Source of the DNA: Prorocentrum cordatum
Lineage: Eukaryota > Sar > Dinophyceae > Prorocentrales > Prorocentraceae
NCBI GenBank assembly: GCA_963575745.1
Contig: CAUYUJ010016371.1
Span: forward strand, 151,470 to 215,469
Length of the DNA stretch: 64,000 nucleotides
Direction of reading: 5' to 3'
Of the stretch, positions 42,621-52,984 are shown piece by piece. Below the pieces are notes generated by a model. It saw only the letters and a list, made by a program, of their open reading frames with translations, was not told the origin of the DNA and searched no databases. Every line of letters starts with the position of its first letter. The first letter of the stretch is position 1. The translations under genes were made by a program, and so were the position numbers.

Positions 42621-42996
42621 GGAGGAGAGGGAGGAGAGGGGGGAGGAGAGGGAGGAAATGGAGGAGAGGGAGGAGGATGAAGCGGAGGGCCGCCGTGAAG
42701 GCCTCCGTGGAAAAGCTCTGAGGGCACCGCGGTGGGGGCCAAAGCTGGACGAGCTCGGAGAGGGCACCCTTTGCGGGGGCGGAGCGCGGCGGCACAGTCG
42801 TGCCGTGGGCCCCTTCACCCTCGAGTGCGAGGCGCGGATGTGTCCACGTCCTACCGCCCGGCAAACGACGTGTCCTGGTGCCACAGCGGGCGGGGGCTGT
42901 GGAAACGTGTTGGCCCCCCGGGGGCCGGAACGTGTCCACGTCCACCGCGGGCCGAGGTCCCCGGACATGGATCTTCCGGCGAAGGTCGTGCATACG
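42621..42996. repeat. GAGGGAGGA tract and repeated block, last copy
   Basis: GAGGAGAGGGAGG purine tract to 42680, then the CTCCGTGG.../CACCGCGGTGGGGGC block as at 42290. After about 42840 the sequence is mixed. Confidence 0.55.
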
Positions 42997-43232
42997 TGAG
43001 CAGGGACCGACCGTCCCGGCATTCCTATACTCATACCACGAAATATTCTTGGAACCACAAAATGTTCTGAGAACAAGAACCATGTTCTTAGAACATAAAC
43101 CCGATGTGATAAAACAAGGCAGTCCCAGCCAGAAATGTTCTCAGAGCATGTCGTGGGAAAGTCACATGGTTCTTAGAACATTGTTTGGTAGGGCTATAGG
43201 CGAGCCAGGACGCTTCGCCACTGCTTGGTATA
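42997..43232 (+). repeat. Dispersed repeat, family R3, copy 2
   Basis: Uninterrupted copy of the 32449-32830 repeat, with four GTTCTnAGAAC-like palindromes and CATTGTTTGGTAGGGC followed by CCAGGACGCTTCGCCACT. Confidence 0.75.
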
Positions 43233-44185
43233 CGTTCCCGCCTCGGACCCACCTTCGTCGCGCAACGGTCGGGGAGCGAGCGACACCCGCCCACAAAGCA
43301 CCGGCAGACTCGTCGGTACTGGGCGCAGGCGCTCGGCCGCACGCGCGCACCGTCCGTACAGCGCCCACGGTGGCCTGCCCTCCCTCTCCGTGTCCCTCCC
43401 TCCCTCCCTTCCTCCTCCCTTGCTTCCCTCCCTCCCTGCCCCTCTCTGCTTCCCTCCCTGCCCTCCTCCTGCCCCCCTCCCTTCCTCCCTCCCCGCTGCA
43501 ATGCCGAGTCCGACTGACCTGCCCCCTTTTCCTCTTGCAGGGAAGAGGGGCGGGGGCACAGCCGGGGGCAGGATGGAGGGCAAGGGAAGAGAGGAGGGAG
43601 CAGGAGGAGCAGGCGCAGGAGGGAGGGAGGGAGGATCGAAGGAGGGAGGGAGGAGGAGGAGGAGGAGGAGGAGGAGGAGGAGGAGGAGGATCGACGGAGG
43701 AGGGATGGAGGAGGGAGAACAGATCGAAGGGGGGGGAGCGAAGGAGGAGGGAGGGAGGGAGCGGGATGGAGAATCGCAGGAGGGGGGGAGGGAGGGAGGA
43801 GGGAGGGAGGGAGGAGGGAGAGAGGGAGAATCGAAAGAGGGAGGGAGGGAGCGGGATGGAGAATCGAAGGAGGGGGGGGGGGAGGGCAGATGCCGAAAAC
43901 GGGGCAGAAAGAGCGCCCGGGAGAAGAAGCGGGCAACGAACCCGCCAGGCGTCAGGGGCTCTCGCGTGGCGGGGGCGCGCGCGCAAGGCGGAGGGCAGAC
44001 ACGCGGACAGAACGGCACAACCAGAACCGCTTGACCGTCGGGCTCCCTGGATTCGGGCGCTGCTGACTGGGTGGACCCTCCTGCTCCTCCTGCTCCTCCT
44101 CCTCTTCCTCCTCCTGTTCCTCCTCCTCCTCCTCCTCCTCCTCATCCTCCTCCTCTTCCTCCCTCCCTTCCTCCCTCCCTCTGTC
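43233..44185. repeat. Pyrimidine/purine tracts with little unique DNA
   Basis: CCCTCCCTCC at 43380-43500, GGAGGGAGGA at 43560-43890 and CTCCTCCTC at 44085-44170. The sharp switch from pyrimidine to purine on one strand makes the two halves partly complementary. The 508-residue plus frame here is an artefact of these repeats. Confidence 0.85.
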
Positions 44186-44262
44186 TCTGCAGCCCCCCCT
44201 CTCGGGAAACCCAGCCAGCTGGGGGGGGTCCTTACGGGCTTGACGACTTTTCTCCAGTCGAC

Positions 44263-45507
44263 TTATGAGGACCAAGCCGGACCAATCAGGGTAATTGAAA
44301 AGGCAAACCCAGGCAAATCAAAGTAAATCCAAGTCATCTGGAGATCACAAGAGAAATCTGGAGCAAATCGTGGCCCCTCCAGCGCGAATCGAGGGACGGC
44401 AGAAATCGTTGAGCTCTTACCGTGGGTGTAGAAATGCGCATCTTTCGCGCACCTTCTGGGCCCCAGGCGCCAGGGGTGCCGCTGAGTGCCCCGAGAATGC
44501 ACGAAAGGTGCACGCCTATTCAGCCCCACCGCAAGATTTCGGTGGCGAGCCCGGGGGAAAAGTGAGAAAGGGCGGGCCTTCTCGAAAGGCACAGAAGTCA
44601 CCCGTGCCTTCTGACAAACGCTCTGAGCCTTCCCCGAAGACACGGAACACCTCGCAGCAGCCGCGAGGGCTTCTGAGGCGTCCGGCCGCCTCCTGAGCAG
44701 GTCTTCTCTTTCTCGCTCGCCCCCCTCGCTCGCCGCCGAACTTCGGAACGGCGCTGGGCCCCCCCCCCCCCGGGCCAGACCTGGCCAGACTTGTCGAGCC
44801 GCGCCCAGGGCCTCGGCGACTGGTCCCCCCCCCTTGCAGGGCAGAACAGGTTTTCGCGCAGGCTTCTCGCCTCGGCGCTGGCTCCCCTCCGCTCGTGGGC
44901 GAAAGACATATCCATGGCGACGATTATGTTGCCCCCGTCGGTACTTAAAGACCACATCCCAGAAATTTGGTCGAGCGCCCGGATAAGTGTCGAAACAGTG
45001 TCGAAGCAGTGTCGGACGAGTGTCTCCCAGGGCCCGACACGTGAAAACCACTGAGCTTCGGCACCAAAATGGGGTCTCGAAATTCTTTCTCGTGACCAGA
45101 GCTAAAGTAGGTTGGAACATCGTAAGGCGACGAGCGAGGTGGGGAAATGAGAAGGAAAAGGCCTTCTCAGAGGGCGCGGCGCTTCTCAGAATCGCTCTGG
45201 CCATCAGTGAAGTAGGCCCGGGGGACGTCCGAGCCTCCTGAGAAGGCCCGCCTCTTCTCACTTCCCTCCTGGTCTCGCCGCCGATATCCGCATCCACGGC
45301 CTCGCAGGCCAAACCCCTGGACTGCGACCCCGTGGATACCGGGCGTTTCGTGGCGGTTGCCTCACGCGGAACGCATACATGCGGCCACGTATCTACGGGG
45401 TCGCGGATCGGAGGCGTGGATACGGATACGTTCGCCGCTCGTGGTCCATGGCGCGAAGAGGACGCCAGGGGAGCGGCGCCGCCAGGGAAGTCCTGCGCAG
45501 ATCCCAC
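44263..45507 (-). other. Long open frame (414 residues), unknown, repeat-derived in part
   Basis: Open on the minus strand for 1245 nt with fairly ordinary composition and no microsatellite. I find no domain, signal peptide or membrane segment. The part at 44945-45090 belongs to dispersed repeat R5, which is not open in the same way at 40895. It may be chance in GC-rich DNA, where stops are rare. Confidence 0.25.
44945..45090 (+). repeat. Dispersed repeat, family R5, copy 2
   Basis: Contains AAAGACCACATCCCAGA, three GTGTCGAARCAGT words in tandem and GGGCCCGACACGTGAAAACC. Confidence 0.65.
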
Positions 45508-46075
45508 ACATCCGCGCGGACGTTTGCGACTTGAATCCCGTGAAAATGTGTTGCTCGCGGGGGGGCTCCTGTCTCACGTCCCACTCCGAGAGCGCCCCGG
45601 CGCCGCCGAACCACCTCTGCCGGAACGGCTGGGTGTGGTACCTGCCAGCATGGGGGTGGGGCACCATCCTCCCCTTCCCCCCTCCTCGACACGGAAGTGT
45701 CGCTCTTCGCAATGCACTGGCCTTAGATTGAAGAGCAGCGTGGCGGAGATGTGCAGAGCCCTCTATATCCTCCGCCTCCTCCTCCTCCGCTGCGCCTCCT
45801 CCTCCTCCTCCTCCCTCCTCCAGCTCCTCCCTCCTCCTCCTCCTCCTCCTCCTCCTCCTCCTCCTCCTCCTCCCTCCTCCTCCAACTCCTCCTCCTCCTC
45901 CTCCTCCTCCTCCTCCTCGGTTTCTCGGTTTCTCGGTTTTTCCGCAGTGGTCTCCCCAGCGCGCCCTGCGCCCGGTGGGCGCTCCGTCCGCGGGCCAGGC
46001 GGGGGGGGCGCGGGGAGGCCGCACCTGGCAGGGGCACAGGCCAGAGTCTTTCATCCGCCAACCGCTTCCAGGTGC
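45508..46075. repeat. CTC microsatellite (45770-45920) and flanks, no gene
   Basis: TCC tract with TTTCTCGGTTTCTCGG at its end. The flanks show no coding evidence apart from frames created by the tract. Confidence 0.85.
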
Positions 46076-47265
46076 TCAGCGCCGCCCTGCACAGCGTACC
46101 AGCGCCCAGCCTACATACTTGATCCAGTCGGCGGTCGCTTCCGGGCCAAGTAGGGCCAGGTTCGCCGCCTGCTGCGTCGTAGGCGCCCCGCCGTCGATGG
46201 ATGCCCACAGCTGGCGTCGTGACGCCGAGGTGTGCCCGCACGCATGCAATGCATGGGAGACGTCCACCTCTGTGCTGGGACATGCACCACAGCGCGGCAG
46301 AACCAGCGGCGCGTCCCCCCCACCTAGGACTGGCAGCGGCCAGCGGCCAGTCACCCTGCATACTGCCCAGAGCCTATAGTTCAGATTTCCTCCATGATCT
46401 TCAAACATGTCTTGCTGCGTGCCTCGCTGCATGGCCGGCATGAAGCTGCGAAACGGTAGCCCCAGACATGGCAGTGGACGGTCAGCCGCCGCATCTACCG
46501 ATGGCTGGTCATAGGCGCGCAGGGCTGGCAGTGCCACCTCTTGGCGGCACCGCCGTAGCAGCGACCTTCGGGATGCTGGCGAAGACCGGGCTGCGACCAC
46601 CTCCTCTGTGAACCCCTCATTGGCGCTGATGTCCCGAATGGGCCCGTTCGGCATGCTGGCCATGAGCTGGCCAGCCGCACGCCACCAGGAGGGCGCCGGC
46701 GACTGGCGCGCGGCATCCCGCATCGCCGTCGCCGGGTGTCCCTCCGGGAGGACCCAGAGCCTGGCGCGTGCCATGACCACCTGCAGGATCATGAGCGTTC
46801 CAAGCCTCAGGTCCCACTGGCACTGAAGGCGCGAGAGGGCCCACTTCAGCCGCGGGCCACGTCTGTAGCCCAAGGTGGCCCTGGCCCAGTACGCTTGCAA
46901 ACTATTGAGATCACTCTCAATGTTGGGCACGGCGGCCAGCACAGCAGCACCTGCCAGCACTGCGGGAACAATTCTGATCAACACCTGGGCAGCTAGGACA
47001 CGAACCGGAAACCCGCCCGCCTCCGCTGCTTGGTAAAGCTCATCGAACAAGGAGCGCCCCATGGCCATGGTAGCTTTCGCGTGGGGGGCGAAGGACAGCT
47101 CCGCGTCAAGGGTGATACCCAGCATCTTGTGCGTCAGCACGAGGTCGAATCCCATGCCAGTGGAATCGAACATGGGGCTGCCGTGTACCGCCAGGCATTC
47201 GGCTTTCCCGGGGCCGAAAGTGAAGGCAGCCTTATGCCTCGCAGCATGAATCACCGTGGCTGAAA
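46076..47265 (-). mobile_element. 5'-truncated LINE fragment: RT thumb to C-terminus, uninterrupted
   Basis: One minus-strand frame of about 395 residues runs without stop or shift. It opens with HKAAFTFGPGKAECLAV and LTHKMLGITLDAELSFAPHA, the G(K)..C.V and (L)GI.LD..L.F..H signature that follows the RT palm in LINEs, and goes on through a helical thumb (NIESDLNSLQAYWARATLGY). It ends with a C/H cluster (CGACPSTEVDVSHALHACGH) before a stop at 46076. Palm and endonuclease are missing, as expected for 5' truncation during insertion. It belongs to a different LINE family from the 1-6 kb element. The clean frame suggests a young copy. Confidence 0.75.
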
Positions 47266-47659
47266 TAATTGGACTGGGCCTGGATGGCCCGGGTCGGCCC
47301 AATCCGTCGGGCAGGCCCTCGCCGCCTCACGTCGACGCAGCGGCGTCCAGAGCTCATCGGCGCCGCACTCGCTCCTACTCCCCCTCCTTCAGTCCTCGTC
47401 CCCCGCCTTCCGCCTCCTGCCTCCGCCCTCCTCCTCACCCTCCGCTCCCTCCTCCGCCTCCTCATTCTCCTCTCCGCCCCTCCTCCTCCTCCTCCTCCTC
47501 CTCCTCCTCCTCCTCCTCCTCCTCCTCTCCGCCGGAACGCCGCCGACCTGGGCTAAAGGCACATTCCCCTCGCGCGGGAAGGAGAGTCTCCCGGATGCCA
47601 GAAGTCCCACCCCCCCGCGCGCGGGAAGGAGAGCGTCTCGACTGCCAGAGTGGATCCTA
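47266..47659. repeat. TCC microsatellite (47385-47530) and flanks
   Basis: CTCCTCCTC tract. The flanks repeat GCGCGGGAAGGAGAGTCTC at 47572 and, with changes, 47618 and 47850. Confidence 0.85.
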
Positions 47660-47815
47660 GATGGGGTCCGAGTAGATGGGGTCCGAGGATCTCGCCGCAT
47701 CGGCGATGCATTGGCGACTCCGGCGTGAAGAAAATCGGGCTCGACATCGAGCCGCATCGCCGATGCATCCGGCGATGTGGCGGGATCCTCCGGCCCCATC
47801 TACTCCGACCCCATC
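47660..47815. mobile_element. Inverted-repeat element, family E, copy 2
   Basis: Arms of about 50 nt: GATGGGGTCCGAGTAGATGG and GGATCTCGCCGCATCGGCGA on the left, their near-complement on the right ending CTACTCCGACCCCATC. Outermost CCTA/TAGG extend the pairing. The centre carries ATCGGGCTCGACATCGAGCC, a further hairpin. Confidence 0.8.
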
Positions 47816-47971
47816 TAGGAGGCCTAGAGGAGCACCCCACCCCACCCGCGCGTGGGAAGGAGAGAGTCTCGAGTGCCCGGGGGGGGGGGGTCGGCCTCCC
47901 CCGCTCCCCCCCTTTCGTGTGCCCGGGAAGGAGGGCCCTTCCTTCCTTGGCGGCGCGCAAAGGGGGGTAGG

Positions 47972-48095
47972 GGGGGAGGGGGAAGGCGTCTTAGAAGGAG
48001 GCTGCTTCTTGGAAGGCGACGGCTCTACATCTGCAGAGAGGGCCTGGGCCTTCTGAGAAGCAGGGGTGCTTCTAGGAAGCCTCCCTCCCTCCCCC
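47972..48095. mobile_element. Inverted-repeat element, family G, copy 1
   Basis: GGGGAGGGGGAAGGCGTCTTAG at the left pairs with CTAGGAAGCCTCCCTCCC at the right. AGAAGCAGGGGTGCTTCT inside the right half is itself a hairpin. Matches 58705-58820. Confidence 0.6.
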
Positions 48096-48347
48096 TGCCC
48101 CACGGTGCGCGCCGCCAACTTCCTGCCTCCCCCCCCCGCCCCAGCGTCGCCTTCGTTGGACGTCGCTCGATCCGCGCTTTTCGCGACAGGGTGGCTTGCG
48201 ACGCTGGGAGTTCAAAAAGACCCCTGGACCCCTCCCCGGGTCCAAGCGCACCAATTTTCCGCGCTGCGTCCAGACGTGGCGACGAGGGGCCCCCGAGGGC
48301 CAACTGCGTCTCCAACGGCCCTCCTCAGAGCTCACTGCTGTACTAAA
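48096..48347. other. No gene recognised
   Basis: Mixed GC-rich DNA between two mobile elements. Confidence 0.35.
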
Positions 48348-49032
48348 TTAAGCCGGGTCTGTACAGGCGGATCTTGGGCAAAACATTAAACATACTCCAA
48401 GACTGCCCTAAACTGGGCAAAACTGGCCGGCCCAGCGGGCCAGAGGCGTGCTAAGGTCTCTGGCAACTACTTAACAGTATGTCTAGTTCGGGCGCGCGGG
48501 GCGGCCCCTGGGGGGCCCCGGACGAAAAGTACCCCGGCTGACCCCTGTCCGGCTCCTGGGCGATCCCCAGGACGGAGGCTACTTTTCGCGACCGCTCACG
48601 AGGATCGTGGCCTCCGAGGGGGGGGGGCTGCAATCGACTACCCCCCCTCCCGCCCCAAGGGGCCCCCAAGAGCCCCCCAAGAGGCCCCAGGGGAGCCCAA
48701 TACGCCGCCAAGGAGCCCCAAGACGCTCCCAAGAAGCCCCCACAGAGCCCCCAAGACGGCCCCAGAGAGGCCCCAGATGGCGCTCCTGGGCCGGCAGCAT
48801 GAGCGAAGCGCTTACATAAGATTCAAGCAACCGTCCCCAGACTATTCTTTTACTATCTTCTTATACTCCTCCTGCAGGCGGCTCTTGGGCGGATCTTGGG
48901 CGGATCTTGGGCGAAAAACTGAACATGCTCCAACACTGCCCTAAACTGGGCAAAACAAGATTCAAACAATCGCCGCCAGACTATTACTTTACTATCTGTT
49001 TGTATTCCTCCTGCAGGAGGGGCAGGCCCGAC
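48348..49032 (+). mobile_element. Introner-like composite element
   Basis: The 5' end is TTAAGCCGGGTCTGTACAG and the 3' end CTCCTGCAGGAGGGGCAGGC followed by CCGAC. GGCGGATCTTGGGC, ACATRCTCCAA and CACTGCCCTAAACTGGGC occur near both ends (48370-48425 and 48893-48955), and CCAGACTATT with CTCCTGCAG ends also occur twice (48838-48860 and 48975-49015). One element may have inserted into, or been copied within, another. The middle (48600-48790) is a CCAAGAGGCC tract. Confidence 0.5.
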
Positions 49033-49191
49033 ACAACGCTGCACCGAAACCCGCGGCCTGCCGGCCGGCAGCGGTGCCCCGGGCGGCGGTGGGCCCGCCA
49101 GCGCGCCGCCCAGCAGCGGCAGCAGCGCCGCAGCCGCCGCCGCGTGCTGGCCGCCCTCGCAGGCGCGGAGGGCCGCCACGCGCCCGACCTG

Positions 49192-49500
49192 GAGGAGGGG
49201 GGAGGAGGGGGGAGGAGGAGGAGGAGGAGGAGGGAGGAGGAGGAGGAGGAGGTGGAGGAGGAGGAGGAGGAGGAGGAGGAGGAGGAGGAGGGGAGGAGGA
49301 GGAGGGAGGAGGAGGAGGGGAGGAGAGAGAGGGAGATGAGGAGGAGGAGGAGGAGGAGGAGGAGGAGGAGATGAGGAGGAGGAGGAGGGGAGGAGGAGGA
49401 GGAGGAGGAGGAGCGGAGGAGGAGGAGGAGGAGGAGGAGGAGGAAGGGGAGGAGGAGGAGGAGGAGGAGGAGGAGGAGGAGGAGGAGGAGGAGGAGGGGG
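49192..49500. repeat. GGA microsatellite
   Basis: About 310 nt of GAG/GGA triplets. Any frame through it is artefactual. Confidence 0.95.
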
Positions 49501-49587
49501 GGGTAGGCGGGCCCAACGCGGGAACACATTGCGGGGGCATCCAGGACGCGCGACGGCGGCGCATATGCGCCGTGCGCTGACCCAGGA

Positions 49588-49700
49588 GGCGCAGGCCGTT
49601 CCGTACACGCACCCACGGAAGAGATCGAACGGGGCAGGGCTGTTCGGTAAGCGCCCAGGGCCGCTCAGTGCACCCCGACTGCTCCGGCCCGGGCGGTGTT
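49588..49700 (-). repeat. tRNA-like dispersed repeat, family S, copy 4
   Basis: GTACACGCACCCACGGAAGA, GATCGAACGGGGCAGGGCTG and CGCCCAGGGCCGCTCAGT match the family. The minus strand has CGTTCGATC in B-box position. Confidence 0.6.
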
Positions 49701-49754
49701 CCCTCACTCGACGACCGCGTCCGGCACGCCGCGGGCGCCGGCGAGGAGCAGCAG

Positions 49755-50000
49755 GGTTCGGTGGCAACTCACGGGAGACTTCCATACCCCCTTTTTGTCG
49801 GCTCTGGCGAATCGACGCGGGATCGACGCCAGATCGACGCTGGATCGACGCCAAGTCGGCGCTAGTCGCCGCCACATCGGCGCGATCTCATCGACTCCCA
49901 GACGCCAATCGACGCTGGTCGACGTTGAATCGAACTCAAATTGGCGCGATCTCGTCGATTCCCAGACGCTAACCGACGTTAATCGACGCTAACGACGGAA
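49755..50000 (+). repeat. Dispersed repeat, family R6, copy 1, with GATCGACGC words
   Basis: TTCGGTGGCAACTCACGGGA and CTTCCATAC precede GGCTCTGGCGAATCGACGCG, as at 53594. A local array of CAGATCGACGCTGGATCGAC words follows, and a 60-nt piece (TTGGCGCGATCTCGTCGA) is repeated within it. Confidence 0.7.
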
Positions 50001-50191
50001 TTGAGAGGGCACAGTCAACCTGTATGATAAGGATGCGCGATAAGGATGCAATGCCGACACTCTGCCAGCGGGGCGCGGCCAGCGGAAGCGGGCAAGGATG
50101 GGCCGAAAGGGGGAAGGATGCAAGGATACCCTGGGACAAGCCGCTCATCCACACTGTGCGGGTCGACTGTATGCCAGGCTCCCATGACTTG
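50001..50191. other. Downstream flank of the PPR gene
   Basis: Short mixed segment after the last PPR stop. It repeats GATAAGGATGC (50026 and 50039) and shows no poly-A-type signal that I can name. Confidence 0.35.
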
Positions 50192-51426
50192 CTACCGAAG
50201 CAGGGCCGACGCCCAGCGCGCGGCCCGCTCGCAGGCGGCCAGCGCCGCGTTGCAGCTGAGCGCGTTGGGCGCCAGCCGGCGGCGGCGCATCTGCGCCAGG
50301 AGCGCGACGGCGCCGCGCCAGAGACCGCCCTTCTCGCACGCGGAGATGGCCACGCTGAAGCCCACCACGCCAGGGCACAGGCACGCCGCCTTGGGGGGGG
50401 GGGGTCACCTCCTCCTCCTCCTCCTCCTCGTCCTCGTCCTCCTCGTCCTCGTCCTCCTGCTCCTCCTCCAACCCATAACCCTTTGGGAGGGGACACGAGT
50501 CAGAAGGCCGAAAACATTGGGGATAGGGGGTCGTTCTCTGCAGCTGTCGCAGACCAAGGCGCCCAGAAGCATGCGCCAGCATGCCAAGACGGGGACCTCA
50601 GTGAGGCCACGTCTTCGCTGCACGATCAGGGCTGGGGGCTCGTTGATTCCGAATGAGCCTGCATCTCAAGCACCAGGTCAAGTGCCCTGCTCCACTGCGC
50701 GCCTCGCTCGCACGCCGCCGCGGCCGCGGCGCAGCAGACCGCGTCCGGGCGCAGGCCGCTGCTGAGCATCTGCGCCAGCAGCACCAGCGTCCGAGGCCAC
50801 TCGCCACTTCGGCCGCAGGCGCCGATGGCGGCCGTGAAGCTGACAACGTTCGGCGCCGTGCGGCCGCTGGCCATGGACCCGAGAAGCGCCAGCGCCAGCG
50901 GCCAGCGCGCCGCCTTCTCCATCGCGCTGAGCGCCACGCTGAAGAGCATCACGTCCGGCCGCAGCCGCGCCGCTGCCGCGGCGGCCAGCAGCGCCAGGGC
51001 GCCGGACCAGGCGGCCGCCCGCTCGCAGGCGGCCGCGGCGGAGGTCAGCGCCGCCAGCCCCGGCGCGAGCGCTCGCCCCCGAAGGCTGCCGAGCAGCTGC
51101 AGCGCATCCCGCCAGCGTCCCGCGCGCCCGAGCGCCACCGCCGCCGCGGAGTAGCCGCCCGGCGAGCCGGCGTCGAGGGACCTCTCGAAGAGGGCCACCG
51201 CCTCTGGAGCGACAGACAAGAAGGGAAGGACACCGCTGATCCTCGAACCCCTCTCCGAACCTCTCAGTCTCCCAGGGCGCGTTCCGACCAGGATTTCGGG
51301 GCGAAGGCCTCCCGGGAGGCCCAAAGAGGCGAAAACGAGGCAAGGGCAGCGGCATGGGTACTTGCCTTGTCCTCCTCGGGGCCTCGGCCCACCTCGCGCC
51401 GGCGGGCCCCCTGCCAGCATGGCCAT
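50192..51426 (-). CDS. Pentatricopeptide repeat (PPR) protein, three exons
   Basis: Exons on the minus strand are proposed at 51426-51366, 51203-50659 and 50389-50192. Both introns have GC donors and AG acceptors (AAG|GCAAGT...CTCCAG|AGG and CAG|GCTCAT...CCAAG|GCGG), and splicing keeps one frame of 267 codons. The product has about six or seven 35-residue helical repeats with the pattern W..AL.LL..M....+.P....+..A++AC, for example RPDVMLFSVALSAMEKAARW and PNALSCNAALAACERAARW. PPR proteins bind RNA base by base, usually in chloroplast or mitochondrion. The start is uncertain: in-frame coding continues upstream of the Met at 51426, and no targeting peptide is clear. It ends mid-repeat, so a further exon or a truncation is possible. 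Confidence 0.75.
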
Positions 51427-51542
51427 CGGGGCCCCGTGGCGGCCGCACCAGCAGCGGCGGGGTCCTGCCGACGCTCGGCAGCGACATCGGAGGCCGGCCC
51501 GCAGCGCGGCGAGCGAGGCCGCTGTGCCGCCGAGACGAGGCT

Positions 51543-51694
51543 TAAGTCGGGCGCGTCCCTCTACAAGAAGAAGATTCAGAAATAGTCAGACAATAGTCTC
51601 GGGAAGATGTTTTGAGTATTGTTACGTTTCATATGGTTCGGGTATGTTTGACCTGCTGATCCAAACTTCGCCTGTAGGAGGGCACGCCCGACCT
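51543..51694 (-). mobile_element. Introner-like element with 11-bp target duplication
   Basis: The plus-strand ends are TAAGTCGGGCGCGTCC and GGGCACGCCCGACCT, near-perfect inverted repeats. GAGACGAGGCT stands on both sides (51532-51542 and 51695-51705). On the minus strand, which is the PPR strand, the element runs from GTCGGGCGTGCCCTCCTACAG, with a following GC donor-like site, to a pyrimidine-rich TTCTTCTTGTAG acceptor-like end. It lies just upstream of the PPR coding exons. Confidence 0.75.
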
Positions 51695-51964
51695 GAGACG
51701 AGGCTGCCCCCTCTTGGGCCGCGCTGTGCCGGGATGCCCAGTCGCGCAAGAGGGCTCGGCGGAGCTCTGCTCACGGCTGCCCTTCTGAGCCCGTTTGGCG
51801 CCTGACCCCATCCGAATGGACTCGCGGCCGAGCCCACTCGTCGGCCGAGCCGGCTCCACTTGCCTCGACCCTGTCAGAGCTGCGCCCGCTCGGCTGCCCG
51901 TTCGGGGGCCGAGCGGGCCCGGACGCCGAACGGGCACAGAAGGGAACGGTGGCGTGGCATGGGC

Positions 51965-52020
51965 TGAAAAAGAGGAGGAGGAGGAGGAGGAGGAGGAGGA
52001 GGAGGAGGATAAGGAGGACA
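51965..52020. repeat. GGA microsatellite
   Basis: Short GAGGAG run. Confidence 0.9.
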
Positions 52021-52035
52021 AGGAGGAGAGAGGAG

Positions 52036-52984
52036 TCAGGAGGTATGAGGCAGCAGGGAGGAGGCAGGAGGAGGATGTACTGCGCTGCACAACTCTGCAA
52101 TCTTGGACCACAGAAATTCGGTAAGATGCTGATGACGTGAGCGTTGCAGCTCGCGGCCAGACCAATGCAAGAAGAACCATAATCGCCGATGTGATCGCAC
52201 TTCCGTCGAGATCACCCAAGGCAGGCAATTCCACACCGCCCTGCACAGCTGGGCGCGCGCGGGGCGGCACTGGGAAGCAGATGAGAAGTCAGCGGGCAGC
52301 AGTCCCGGGAGAAGACCTGCGCACAGAACAAGGCGCCGACATCTACACATCTCCACCGCTCCCCGGCCAGGCCCGTCCTGAACCCCGCAGCGGTGCGTCC
52401 GCCGCGCCCTCCTGGCTTGGTCCAGGAGGGCGTACACGCAGCCCCTTGGCCCAGGAACGGCCCGGCCAGAGTTCTGCGGATCTGTACCGATGCTGCCGCC
52501 CGACAAGGCACTGCCCCGCCGCAGAGGAGGGCGGCTGCGTGCACGAGAACAAGCGTGCCAGGCTGCACTGCCCCATTGCGTCGCACGAGCCTCCCCCTCT
52601 CGGGAGCCTCGGGGTGCAGACCACGGCATCCCGAGGCACCTCCTGCTCCGAGTGCACCCTCCTCCTCCCGCCCCCCTCCGCGGCCGCTTCTGCTCCCTCG
52701 CCCGCGCCTCTGCTTTGCCTGCTGTCAGCGCCCTATCAGAAGGAACGCCAAAAGAAGGAACGAAGGGGGTTTTCTGCTCACGGCGAGCCTCGGCTTCGAA
52801 TCGGCCCCTGATCTAGCTCTGAAGAACGGTCCGAAAACTGTTGCCCCGCCTGAGCCCAAAGTGGTCCTTATTTCAATGTCTTGACTGCGCATGTGCTCGC
52901 GAATCCGTAAAACAATTGCGGCTTCGACCGCGGTGCGATCGCCCCACTGCCAAAGGTCCAAAGGAACGCGGCCCGACCCTAGAT
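52036..52984 (-). other. Coding-like region, no identifiable gene
   Basis: All three minus-strand frames are open for more than 100 residues between about 52036 and 52657, and acceptor-like CTGCTTCCCAG (near 52280) and GTGCGCAG (near 52320) occur. Candidate peptides such as GQCSLARLFSCTQPPSSAAG and VISTEVRSHRRLWFFLHWSG match nothing I know. Near 52850-52880 GAGCCCAAAGTGGTCCT and TTCAATGTCTTG match 63365-63395, so part of the region is repeated. Confidence 0.3.

Noticed and set aside
42800-44326. Plus-strand frame of 508 residues
   Set aside because: It runs through repeat R3 and GGAGGGAGG/CTCCTC tracts, which lack stops by composition.
48853-49875. Minus-strand Pro/Leu/Ser-rich frames
   Set aside because: Created by the GGA microsatellite at 49192-49500.
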